Source: Anoplolepis gracilipes (lineage: Eukaryota > Arthropoda > Insecta > Hymenoptera > Formicidae). Taken from it: 64,000 nt of DNA. The notes beneath the pieces are model-generated. The model was not told the DNA's origin. It did not search any database and saw nothing but the letters and a program-made list of their open reading frames with translations. The translations under genes were made by a program, and so were the position numbers. The DNA lies in NCBI RefSeq assembly GCF_047496725.1, contig NC_132974.1:5401501-5465500 (forward strand). The letters run 5' to 3'. Below, piece after piece: positions 21,705 to 33,231 of the stretch. The stretch's first letter is position 1. Each line of letters starts with the position of its first letter.

Positions 21705-23721
21705 TATTATAATAATTAATAACAATTAAAACCTTATTCAATTACCATTATCATAAATTCCAATCAGGTCAATGACCGCGTACGAATAACGTCATAATTA
21801 AACTGATAAAATGTAATTGATATTAAGTTTCCATTCATTTGAAGCATAAAAACAAAATTATGCTGCCAAGAGAATGCATATCAAATTAACTTTTCTATGA
21901 ATATTCAGGATTTAGTAATATCCACGTGATCAGGCAATAATCTCGCCGCAATCAGCCTTTAATATTCTCACAACGTAGTTGCCATTCTTCCTAAAGTCTT
22001 CTAGTTTCCAGCTATTTGCACTGCCATATGCATATGTAGAACGAGATAAGAGCGGAAACTCATATCTTTATTAACTCGCGCGAAAAGTTCCCTGGAAAAC
22101 GAGAGAGAAGCGCAAAATAAGAATAATGAAACGCGACATACCGCGCACATATACATTGAAGAGGAAAGAGAAAGAAAAGAAAAGGATAGAGAGGGGAAAA
22201 AGAAAGCCGTAAGAAAAAGTTTCCGGCTGGAAGGAAGTCTGTCGTAAAGCAAAGAAAGGCGGCGACACATCGCGGAAATGGTGGAAAAGCAACGCGTCGC
22301 GCAGAAGAAAATCGTATTTGTATCATCTACGATAGGAGCAATACGATGCAAAAAGACGAGTCTAGATAAGTGTGCAAAAGAGGGAGAGAATCATATTTTC
22401 GCGACGAACCGCGATTCTTTTTTGATATAAAATTGGAATGACATTATGTAACGCGAGACGGCAATTTTTACTCGCTGTATTTACCGCCGTAAACCAAGAG
22501 CGACTCGAAAATTTCAGTGAGAAGAAAAGATAGGTGTTCTTTAGTTCGTGTTCGAAATCTGACAAAATGTCAGTTGGTTCCGAGGAAAAAGATCGCAATT
22601 ATATCATTCGCAAAGAGCGCGGAATATATCCGCGTAATGTTTCGAAATATATAGTGGTTTTATGTAAATATAACAAAAAAGTATTGTTATAGTACATAGT
22701 CGCTTAACTATCTCATTTTCTTCTATATATTCGTTCTTCGTGAATTTAAAATAAAAAAAAAATAAAATAAAAAACAGAGGATTTTCAACGGCTAAGACAA
22801 AATAATGAAAATAATCGGTAACGAGTAAAAGGAATTAGAGAAAACCGATGAAAAGTGTCGCTTCCTCAAAGAAAGCATCTCTTCATTTTCGCCGAGAAGA
22901 AAAGAGAATAGGCGAACGAAGGAAAAAGAAGGAAAGCGGAGATCGTATCCGCATTATCTGCAAATGACGTAGACAAAAAGGGGGATGGAAGAGGGAACGA
23001 ATGGACGGACGGACGGAAACGTCGGAGGCGGGAAACGTGTAATCCGCAAGAACCGTTTTAATACGAAATTATTGTCGTTCTCGTTGGTGCGCGCAGTTCG
23101 AGAACGGGACTCTCGTCCTCATCCTTAAGCCCAAATGCCGCGATATAGCCGCGTTTTAGTACCCACCTCGGGATATAGCCAAGTCCGCCCCTCGCCACTA
23201 TCTACCACCCCCGTCGTACTTTTTATTCCATGGCGGTGCACCAGCCGGCGGCGGATGCCCGAGACTTTACGATCTAGACTTCGTTTAAGAAGATTAGGTT
23301 TACACGGATCTTAGTTTTACTTGAATTTACGAAATCGTATCTCGCAAAAGATAGGTACTCTCTCGGTCCTCCGGACTTTTATCCGAGTTTAAAAGCAGCA
23401 AGTCCAAGCGAGACCTCTCTTAGTTACGAGAGAGTCACGCAACGGGGAAGAAAGAAGAAGGATGACTAGGATAAAAAAGGGATACTTTTTACCTAACAAT
23501 AAGAAAAAATGTGTGCCATATGACAAACAGCTATTTTGAACGTTTACACGAGGATAGAACAGAGAGAAAAGGGGGAGGGAGAAAGAAAGAGAGGGAGAAA
23601 GAGAGAAAGAGAGAAAGAGAAAGAAATAAAATTGTAGGACAATAACTGTACCTATATTATCTGATGCAAAAAAAGGTACCGAAATCATCACGGATATTCG
23701 CGTACTTAAAAGAGATTAGGT

Positions 23722-23922
23722 TTGCCGGAATGTGCTCTTATTCCGGAATTACAAAATTGCATCACAGAAACTTATGACGTAAATTCTGCCGCGAAAATTT
23801 TGTCAGTAACGCAGCCTTCAATTTCGAAGCAACAGCGAAGAACATTGAGCAGCACAATGCAATTTATAATACATTACTTATACGGCATTTATATAAATAT
23901 AACTATTATCTGTCACGTATAA
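23722..23922 (+). other. Short frame with LysR-like helix-turn-helix resemblance
   Basis: A 66-codon frame opened by TTG, which is not a normal eukaryotic start, with no ATG near the front. Codons 22-37 read SAAKILSVTQPSISKQ, which resembles the recognition-helix region of bacterial LysR-type regulators (general pattern AAxxLxVxQPxxSxQ). The preceding residues (leucine, then hydrophobic spacing up to the AA pair) are about two residues shorter than the family expects. The following linker-helix signature (R-x-L-E) is absent and the frame ends in AT-rich DNA. It could be chance or a decayed bacterial insert; no flanking bacterial sequence was seen. Confidence 0.12.
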
Positions 23923-25105
23923 TGCACAACTGAATAAAGTCTATATAAAATTTTGTTGTTTTTTAATAAGATACTCATGTGTATGTATGAGCAGTGTATA
24001 GCATTTTCTTTGCATAAACTTGATGGATCTAAGGATCTGATATTTATAGCAAAAGTATACATTTACTTTAGGAAACTTAGACGGTATAATATCAATTTTA
24101 TATACGCAAACGTGGATTTTTTTTATTCGGTCGACGAACCACGAAACGTAAACAGAAATATATGACTGACCTGATATTTGGAAATCGCGAGTTTATGTTA
24201 GCTACAATAGTTGATCTTCCTTTATAATATACGAAAATAATATTTGGAGATAAGACTCTCGTTTCACGGTTCGGAGAATATATACGGAAAATAGAATTTC
24301 TTTTATGCAATTTCAACGATCTTCAAGCACGCATCTGTCATGTATAACGAGGATGCTTTGCTTAGCTTATACCTTCGTTCTTCTTTATGCACTTATTTCT
24401 GCGAGTTTCCTTTTTAACTCATTTTCTTTCGAGCAATGGCGCAAGATCGCATTGTGAACGGGAAGGATAATGCTCAAAAAAAGTCTTAGAAAACGTAACT
24501 GTGAGATTAAGAAAAATGTAAATTTTTTCTTGAAAATTATTTATGACACTATAACTGAAAGCCAGTTCTCTGTACATATAATGGTATTTACTGTGAAACT
24601 CATTTTCCGCCTAAAGATAAAATATTCGTATAATATCGATGCAAATTTGAACTACTTTTACGAGGAAGAATGAAAACAAAAATAATGATAATTATTTATA
24701 TAATCAAAATTTTAATTAAAGCGCACGAAAATGTTGCTCTCAAAGATTATGAATATATTGCAATTATTCTCGTCGATTTCAGACAATAAAATAAAATATT
24801 CTCTCTTGCAATGAAATAAAATATTCCGCGAACAAGTTACCGTAAAAAGATGTTGCTATTTGTGATGCTTGAAGATTGTGTTATAAATGCACTTTAAATG
24901 GAATCTGAGTTTTGTGTAAATTTAGGAAATCGCGCTTTTAGAATCTGCAAACTTTAAAAATCCGCGAATTTAAAAATTATACATGAGACGAAATGATTAA
25001 ACGCATAATAATTTATTTCAAGTAGCCAGTTTCTTTTACTTTTTCGAGACTAATAATAATAATGATTTAATAGCTTTAACAATTATGTATATGTATAAAT
25101 ATACA

Positions 25106-25108
<3 letters not shown>

Positions 25109-25155
<47 letters not shown>
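25109..25155. repeat. (AT)23 microsatellite
   Basis: Perfect AT run. Confidence 0.96.
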
Positions 25156-25159
<4 letters not shown>

Positions 25160-25249
25160 CACGTTGTATCTCGTATGTATAATAAATTGTATATTAAATG
25201 TTAAATAATATATTATATTACTGTGCATTGTTTAACAACAATAAAATTT

Positions 25250-25281
25250 TTATTATTACTATTATTATTATTATTATTATT
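25250..25281. repeat. (ATT)n trinucleotide repeat
   Basis: About ten ATT units with one ACT interruption. Confidence 0.93.
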
Positions 25282-25370
25282 CGACACCAAAATCAAATAT
25301 TATATAGTTAAATTGAAAGAATGTTATCGCGCATACGAATCCTTCGATTCAACGAGAAGTGGAAACGTCG

Positions 25371-26864
25371 CAGTTCGGAACACTCGTCTCGCTGACACGG
25401 GTCTGACTCGTTGACTTTGCATAATTCAGAAGGCATCGACCGCGCGCAGTTACCGCTCTTCTCCTTTTATTGCCGACCTTATCTCTCATCCACCCTATTC
25501 TAACTTTCGTTCATCTCGCGGATATCGGCCGTCTCGTGACGACTCGCAGATATGAAATCTAACTCATCCGTGAGAACCAGCATTTTCATCAGACGAGTGG
25601 AGATGAAAAAAAAAAAATAGATCCGCTGCAAAAAGGGGAATATTATTATGTTATGCGCCAGCTTGACAATTGACCCGCATTGTAGTGAGCAAGATTAAGT
25701 TAACGCGAAAAAAAGAAAATGCGACAAGAAAAAATATGAAAGGGAAAGGGCGATCTCATAGATTAATATCGCGAATTAAATGGTGATGAAATAAATATGT
25801 TTATTGTACATTATCGTTAACGTAAAATTTCGACGATGCACAAGGATAATTCCATCGAGAAAACTCGACATAAAAGATATTCCATCAAAAGCAACCGCGT
25901 CAAACAGTCTTGTACTTGAACATCATTCACATCACATTTGATATTATCCGACTCAAAATTTCCAGAGCCATGATTGCGCACGTCCATTCCATCGTAGTTG
26001 CATTAGTGCATTACGTGACAAAGTTCGTTGATTCTGTACCGAGTTACCTTCGACGTTAAAGGGTAAAGTAGACAAGGGATGTGAAAAAGGATTAGAGAAT
26101 GGTAGATGTGATACGGAACTGTCGTACTTTTAATTCGTCGAGAAAATGAAGTCCGGACACCCGGTTCGTTTGTGGATCGGGCCCGATGAGATCGATCGAG
26201 ATTTTAGACGATTGGCATCCTTAGAATTTCTCTTGCCTGTCTCGCTGGAAAATTGCGGATTGCCGTAAAGAAGAGAATTAAGCTCCCGAGTTCTCGCGTG
26301 GAAACTTTTGCCGCTTTCTTCCCGCCTTTTCTGTTTTTTTTTTTTTTTGTTTTCTTCTATCGCACCTTTTTTCCAGGTTTCACTCATGAGATCTACTCTA
26401 GCTAGCTATTCTATCTATCAGATAGTCGATCGACATTGAGTCGCATTGTCGATTTCGTTCCTCCTATCTTCTTGCACCACGCCACATTCTTTACTTTTCT
26501 TTTTGTTTTCCATGTTACCCTGTTTTTCTCGTTTCACGAACGTTTGCAAAGCACCTATTTACCGCAAGTTATCCATCTTTCTCTCTCTTGCAAACCTCTA
26601 ACCAGAAACTCACCCTCTTGCCGTCCCCAATTAAAGGGGCAAACCGGAAAATTTTCTACCACGTTTTCCTATCTTTCTGTACCTCTTTACTTTAACTACA
26701 CCGCGTAAGTTTTGCTGTTTCCTTGTGTAAACCGGCATTCTTCAGAAATTAACGACCGCCCTCAAGGATTCTCCGCAATGGTTTCTTTGATCCTTTGATC
26801 ATCAAGCAAAACCAAAGCGCTTCAATATTCATCAGCTAATGCTGCTGATGTATTGTTAGTGATA

Positions 26865-26924
<60 letters not shown>

Positions 26925-27429
26925 TATAATACTTTTTTTTAAATAATTATGAGTCGTATAACATACGAAAAAAAGAATTATATGATAATTATATAATTCA
27001 ACTTAAAATTATATAATTTCGTAATACACAATAAAAAATGGTAATTAGATCATTGAAAATTGAACCGTTAAAAATTGTATACGTTATCTCTTATATGTGT
27101 ATATACATGTACACACACACATACTAATATAGTACGTAATCATGGAAAGTTTTCTTTTAATTATTGAATTTTGGAAAATCATAAAAATTGAATGGAAAAA
27201 TTTTCGATTATAATTATGCTCTTGTTTTGCAAAGCATAGATTCTTTTATGTTAAAAATTGAGATCTTTCTTGTCGTATTTATCATCTCTTTTTACTTTTG
27301 ATCCTTTGATCTTACATATATCCTAAGTACATAAAAATGGACATTGTACATCAAAGAGGCGAAAGAGTTTAAAAATATTTATTCAAAGAGAGAATACATA
27401 CTGAAAAATATTTGAACTCTCCTTCTACT
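25371..27429. other. Non-coding stretch with GC-balanced islands and (AT)27
   Basis: GC-balanced at 25370-25570 and 26120-26330, pyrimidine-rich from 26330 to 26700 including a run of about 15 T at 26334-26348, then AT-rich. No gene was recognised. Confidence 0.45.
26867..26920. repeat. (AT)27 microsatellite
   Basis: Perfect 54-bp AT run. Confidence 0.97.
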
Positions 27430-30120
27430 TTCAGAAAAATTCGTAATGGAAATCACTGAAAGGTTGGCCCGACCTTTTCAGTCGCTCGACTTTGATTTTA
27501 TATACCGTTTTGATTTTCTGCGGACAAACCGTGCGGAAAAACACTGGAATGCACTTCTCGTGGTACATACGACTAAATTTCTCATATGTTTCACTGTTTG
27601 ACAAGTGATCTTTACGAAAATAGGTACGCTTCCATTGCAAGTATATGCGCGACTTTTTTCCAATTTCAACAATCCAACGAGTTCAGTGAGAGGTCGATGT
27701 CATTTTTCCATGCCTTCTGCCGCAATTTTTCTTTCAGACAAGAGTGCCCAAGCTTGAAAACTCGCAGAAGCCCGTTTTCATTCGGAGCCGCGCATTGCCA
27801 CGATTTTTATTCATTTTTATTTTTACACTCGCTTTCTACCGGACCGCCAATAATCCACTTCTCCTAATTAACGAGCGGCATGTCCTACAGAACCTTCCGA
27901 AAAGTCCTTGCCACAGAAACGATGTCCTCGGCTCGATCGTCATCCTCTTTCCCAATTAAGCGAGTCATTCCAAAAACGTTGTCAGAAAAAAATCGAAGAA
28001 ACTAAAGAGGGACGGAGAAAGAGAAGAAAAAAGGAGGGGTCCAGTTGGATTCCCGCGTTTTTCTTTTTTATCGCGACGTTCCGCCACGTTTTGCCCGAAA
28101 GGATGGCAACGGTACAATCTAAACGCGAGATCAGATTTATATTTATTCCCGCCTCGTTCTCACCGCGGCCACTCGACAAATGGCCACGCGGACGATATAT
28201 CAAAGCTAAATCTCACCGCGGAAAATGCGGGAAAGCGACCGCCATAGCCGGTTACCCGGCTGTTTGTGTCGTCGCGCGTATTCTATCAAAACTTGGACCG
28301 AGAATTATATCCGAGTGCCACGATAATTGCCTCGCGCGTTAATTAATACTTTAAGAATATTGCATCGCGATGGCGTATTTCTTATGCCGTCTATCTCCGA
28401 GTTGTCTGGAGAGTTGGAAAACTTTTCTATCTGGTACAACATTTCTTGACATAATAATTTGACGTTTGCGTGGCGTAATAATTTATGTATTTTTGTCATT
28501 TATTGATTACGCGAGTTTATGTCAAAAGAAGCTGACAAAGATAAATATTAATTAGATGCAAGTTAATTAATCGTATTCTGATTAAGTAATATTTATTAAT
28601 TCCTTAATCAAAAATAAAATATGAATGTTTGAGGCCAGATAATTTTGTTTGTCACAGAAATTAATACAATGTTCTAAACGCATAATATTTCTTTGTATAG
28701 CGTTTAAAAATATTATATAATAAATGAAAATGCAGGTTCGCATGCATTATCATCTAGATATAATGGACGGCAATCTTTGGCGATTTATTAGCATTAAAGT
28801 ATTAATGACATTGCATAATTAAAGCAGCTGTCATATGCATAATCTCATACATGTGTGCATATTATAAATCATAACGCTCGCTCATGCGTTTATTTATGCC
28901 AACGCGAAAGGGAAGTATATAACATAAGCAACCACAACGACAAATGAAGAAACAACACATTGACACAGCACGCTATCGTCCATTACGGCGTTAGACGTTA
29001 ACATAAGCTAACCGCTTCCGATGAGTAAAGACGCGGAGTTTATTACACGAGAATTCTATATCTTGTAACGTACTTCACATGCAAACAACGTGGAGAAACA
29101 AAGTCAAATTTCCGTAATCTTACACATAATACAACCTTCTTCGACATTAAAAAGCGTTGAAAATAATACTTTAGATAAGGTTATTCGAGAATCTTGAATA
29201 AATCTTGAAAAAATATATACGAAGAATATTCAAAGAACAAAATGTAATATTACAGTGTCTTGTGAGACAATAATATAAGAAAAAATCGATAGAAATAAAA
29301 AAATTATAATACAGACATCTCTCTCATATAATCGAAGAGGCATAAAGAAAGCCTTCGCAAATTGTAGAATCGATATGTCGTACTTGCTAAATATTAGATA
29401 TAATACTTCCTTTTTGTTTTTTTTCCACTTTTTGTCTTCTTATCGCTGACGCGTTCTCTTTTAAAATTAACAATGCGATTAATAAAAAATGTGCACGATC
29501 ACAAATGATTGCATCTTACTTGCGTTGACGTAAAGGAAAGAGATTGACTCTTACGTCAAGAGATAAAAACTCTTATATAGAATAACATGAGAGTGTTCGC
29601 GCACCTCAAACAAGATGCTTCTAAATCGGGGAAGCGCGGAGAAATTTCATGCAACGCGACGGAAAATAGGCAACGACGTGAAATCCCACGTGAGGGAAAC
29701 CAAGACATCGTAAATCTTGACGCGGCTTCCCCTCCACGATTTTTGGTCACGCGTGCCGAGTTTATATCCCGAATTAGAAGTCGACGGGTGGTCGGAAAGC
29801 AAGAGGGGAAGGAAAAGGAGGGAGGAGGGAGAGGAAGAGAGATGAGACATGGAATGGAAGCGAAGGTATAAGCCGGGGTTTCCTCCTACACATCGGGGAA
29901 ACATACCGCGTTTTCGAAATCGCCACGTGCCCGCGTTCGCCACGGGTTTCCACGGACATCGGAAAACACCATATGGCCGAGGGTAATTTCGTGCCATTCT
30001 CCCCTCGGTCGTCGCGACGACGATTTCCATGTCTCGTGTCCGAACGACGCACGCGACACGACCTCGCACCGGCATGGCTGCTGCTTTTATTCCAGTGTAT
30101 GTACATACATGTAGCGTGTT
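27430..30120. other. Non-coding stretch with two CpG-rich islands
   Basis: Islands lie at 27430-28420 and 29580-30120, separated by AT-rich DNA. An imperfect palindrome with arms CTGAAAGGT and ACCTTTTCAG lies at 27455-27480. The 144-codon frame at 27908-28342 and opposing frames at 29587-30106 show no known domain. In the second island, long frames exist on both strands over the same bases, which argues against coding. Confidence 0.45.
29525..29559. repeat. Inverted repeat TTGACGTAA ... TTACGTCAA
   Basis: Perfect 9-bp arms 29525-29533 and 29551-29559 with 17-nt spacer. Each arm contains a TGACGT half-site. Confidence 0.6.
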
Positions 30121-31480
30121 TCGAGATCTGAAGTCGTATGTATGTTCCTAAACCTTGAATATATGTATTATAGAAAAAAAATAAACATATGACAACTCTC
30201 TATATTTAGAAAAAAAATAAATACACACGATTAATACTATCAAAAATACTTATTGTTAGATATAATTTGTAGATGGCAACAATTTATGAATTTTCATTTT
30301 ACAAAATTCTATCGGTTATTTAATAAAAATAATTTATATATAAAAATAAAATTTTATAAAATATTAACGAGCGCAGATTAAAATAAATTTATGATCTCGT
30401 GTAATACGCGTACTTCTGTCTTTGAATTATATTACGGGAATTTAATTTTAGCAGTATTCTCTCTCAAGTATAAAGCGTGCAATTATTACGAAATATTATA
30501 AAATATTATATGTTATAAAATATTCTAACATATACATAATCTACTATATTTAATATATATATGTATAATTGCATAAAATATATACAAAAATATTTTATAC
30601 AAAATTTAATTTAGTATTTTAATCATTGTTCTATTGATGAAAACAAATATTATTACTTTTTTTTTAATTCGATATCATACCAACTTCGTCACTTTCCTTT
30701 TATTCTGGTAATATTTTTTTTCTACGCAATTTAATTCTTTTCAGCTCTTTTTCGAGGGTGCTTCTTCCCTGTTTTTTTAACATATTCACTCCTGACACGT
30801 GTTCCTCAAGTAAAAAACGCAAGAAAAACTCTAAGACAAGAGGGCGACACGCTTTGACAAATTAGACTTGTGCGATGTATCTCCAAAAAATAAATAACGT
30901 ATAATATATAGAAGATGTGACTCGGTGTATGTGAAAAGCCAAAAAAAACAAGAAATGTTAATTTTAGTTCTTTAAGTAGATAAAAATATTTCAGAATTTT
31001 GTTTTGTAAAGTTATATAATTTTATAATATTATGTTTTATGTTATATTAATATTATAATATCATATATAATATTAAATTTTATATTGTATTATATATACA
31101 ATATATAATATAACGATATAATTATATTGTAATGTAAATTCTATATCTTATATAAATATATTAATCACAAACTTTGACCATTAATTAGTTGAAGAGATTT
31201 TGGGTAGCATATACACTGTTGAATTTTTAAAGTGCGATTTGATGAAACAAGAATTATAATAAAAAATATATTAAAAAATTCAAAATATAAAAAATACATT
31301 AAAAATATTAAAATTTTATAGAAAAATTAAAAATTTACCAAAAAATTACTTTAAAATATTATATTAAAGTCTTGAAATTATTTTACGTTTTGCTGTTTTT
31401 GTCAATTTGATGTCGTAATCATTATAGTTTCATGAAACGATGTCTAAGATAAAATAATGAACTAAATATTAAAATGTAAA
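30121..31480. other. AT-rich low-complexity stretch
   Basis: Dominated by AT-rich sequence, including a TA/AT-alternating low-complexity part at 31015-31130 and A-rich sequence at 31255-31350. No gene or element recognised. Confidence 0.6.
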
Positions 31481-31632
31481 CGTTCCACGCCCTCTACATC
31501 GCCGTAACAGTTTCTACTTTTCATCCTCTCTTTTGACATTTTCACTTCCGATACGATAAGCCACGCAACCAGTCACGCGACCAAAAGAGTCTATAAAAAT
31601 ATTTTAATAATCGAATGTGCTTCGACGCACAT

Positions 31633-31652
31633 CACGGATTTTCAAATCCGTG
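31633..31652. repeat. 20-bp palindrome CACGGATTT-TC-AAATCCGTG
   Basis: Two perfect 9-bp arms with a 2-nt centre, close to the start of the CpG-rich island. Suits binding by a dimeric factor; no specific factor is assigned. Confidence 0.75.
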
Positions 31653-31670
31653 TGGAATAGAGACACGTTG

Positions 31671-32174
31671 ATGCGGTTATATACGCGTGCATCGCATATG
31701 TCGCGTGTATGTGTCATACACCCGCGCGGGTTACACAACGGAGAAGAATATACGGCAGTGCCCGTGTTAATAATCCCCCGTATTATCCGGCGATTTTTAT
31801 CCCGGTTCCGTGGAGGGCGCTCATGGAAACGCGTATTTCATTCGAAACGGTTGACAATAAAATTCCCAGAAAATAAAACTGTAATTCCTGTAGAAAAATG
31901 CGGCTCCTCTCTAAAAATGCAGCGCGCGCGCTCATGCCGGCAAACAGAATTTAATTCTAGCAATGCGCGTACTAGTTTGTTATTAATAATCGCACGTTCT
32001 CCGAAGCCCCGGTGCCATCGTCGCGTATTTCGTTCATATATACATACACGCACATATACACACACACATGCGCGTGCGCACACGCGAGGGAAAGTAATGA
32101 AAATCAACTTTGCGGTGTGCGGTTCATTACCGTTACAATCGAATATACAATCGAAATACCGCGAACAAATCTAA
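31671..32174 (+). other. 167-codon open frame, probably chance
   Basis: ATG-initiated frame of 167 codons; it stays open upstream to 31617. I recognise no domain. It is very Arg/Ser-rich, has no signal peptide or membrane segment, and its end is a Thr-His/Ala-His dipeptide run produced by the CA/GC microsatellite at 32035-32086. An overlapping frame on the minus strand (31838-32107) is also open. Low stop density in CpG-rich DNA explains it. Confidence 0.12.
32035..32086. repeat. 52-bp strictly alternating purine-pyrimidine tract
   Basis: Every step from 32035 to 32086 alternates pyrimidine and purine, changing from AT/AC units to a GC-rich core (ATGCGCGTGCGCACACGCG). Such tracts can adopt left-handed Z-DNA under supercoiling. 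Confidence 0.9.
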
Positions 32175-32494
32175 CCAACGGCGGGACTCCGGAAGTACAC
32201 ACTCGTGCCGCTTTGATCCGGCGCACGGATGCCTCGTTCAAGAAAACACGATTATTATTTCATAATATTTCGCGATGCACCAATTCGAAATAATGAATAT
32301 CGTGGCCATTGTAACCGGCGATTTAGATGAAAAACATTGTGTCCAAGCAATTTCGATTTATACATTGTGTTTGTATGTGCCGTATTAATTTCACATGTGA
32401 ATACAGATTCACATTACGCATTGTTTATGAGTATTCGCGATAAAATAAAGCATTTGAAGAATTTCTGCAGAAACATAGATATTTCGTATAACAA

Positions 32495-32854
32495 CAGGGT
32501 GTCTGCTCAAATCTTGTAAAAAGATTCCTTGAAAATTCCCTGATTTTCCAAGTATTTTTGTTTAAAATTCCAAGTAAAGAGAATATTTTACAGATTTTTT
32601 ATCATTTCTTTAAAACAAATTTTTTTCATTACATGTATTTTCTAATAATTTTTATTCATACAAAGGAAAAACACAGAGTCTCTTAAGTTTCAAGTGTTAG
32701 ATGTTTGTAAATGTAGTAAAAAAAAATTGAACATTTTTATAAAATAAACATTTTTCACTTGTATAAAATTTTCATTTCTTTATCATTGAAAATTACAAAA
32801 AATATGTACTTTAAGTTCAATATTATGTTAAGACATTGAATATTTAATAATATA

Positions 32855-32911
<57 letters not shown>

Positions 32912-33231
32912 GTGTGTATGTGTGTGTATGTATATAATTTAACGCATAATATGTTTGTTTGGCTGTGTGTTTGGAAGCGCTTAAAATTTGACAAGAATGC
33001 TCAAAAAATCGTCAAAGAACAAAGTGAGACGCAAAAGTAAAACACCATTTTATACACACTTTGGTTGACTGTTTAATATGAGAGCAAAATGATCAAAAAG
33101 AGAATTTTAGAAAAAATTTCTCGATATAAAATCCCAATACAAAATTTCACGAGACTTCCCTGATTTTTCCAGATACAAAAGACACCCCTGAGAATTTCAG
33201 GTTTTCCTTTTTTTCCCAGAGTAGACACCCT
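32495..33231. mobile_element. Non-autonomous DNA transposon with CAGGGTGTCT ends
   Basis: The left end reads CAGGGTGTCTGCTC and the right end GAGTAGACACCCT, so the terminal inverted repeats are about 13 bp with one mismatch. Sub-terminal sequence on both sides repeats the words TTCCCTGATTTTTCC and GAAAA. The left 120 bp and right 130 bp resemble each other in inverted orientation only in these motifs. Inside lies an AT/TG microsatellite. A second copy of the right half ends at 63468, which confirms a dispersed family. The CAGGG terminus is reminiscent of hAT elements, but no clear 8-bp target duplication was found, so the superfamily is left open. No transposase frame remains. Confidence 0.7.
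32862..32934. repeat. (AT)24 plus (TG)n microsatellite inside the transposon
   Basis: A perfect AT run (32862-32909) followed by TG-rich sequence (32911-32934). Confidence 0.95.

Larger units (their letters stand above)
20227..23400. other. Non-coding stretch with long purine-rich tracts
   Basis: AT-rich to 20580. Positions 20660-21070 are strongly purine-rich on the + strand and CpG-containing, giving Phe/Ser/Leu-rich frames on the minus strand. Similar purine bias recurs at 22130-22300 and 22840-23050. A short GGAC repeat is near 23003-23018. Two AT/GT microsatellites lie between. No gene was recognised. Confidence 0.45.
23401..25370. other. AT-rich non-coding stretch
   Basis: Purine-rich at 23430-23640 with GA/GAAA repeats, then AT-rich. 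The only open frame with any resemblance to a known domain is at 23722-23922, described separately. Confidence 0.45.
31481..32494. other. CpG-rich island with open frame and Z-prone tract
   Basis: GC-balanced from about 31490 to 32300. It holds a 20-bp palindrome, a 52-bp alternating purine-pyrimidine tract and the longest open frame of the window. It is a candidate conserved regulatory region or unrecognised exon. Confidence 0.35.

Noticed and set aside
27908..28342. 144-codon open frame rich in Lys/Arg.
   Set aside because: No recognised domain, a basic low-complexity stretch from purine-rich DNA, and an opposing open frame at 27982-28203.
31617..32174. Longest open frame (185 codons) as a gene.
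   Set aside because: The first codon is GTG, the ATG-initiated part has no domain, the end is a microsatellite-encoded dipeptide run and the opposite strand is also open.
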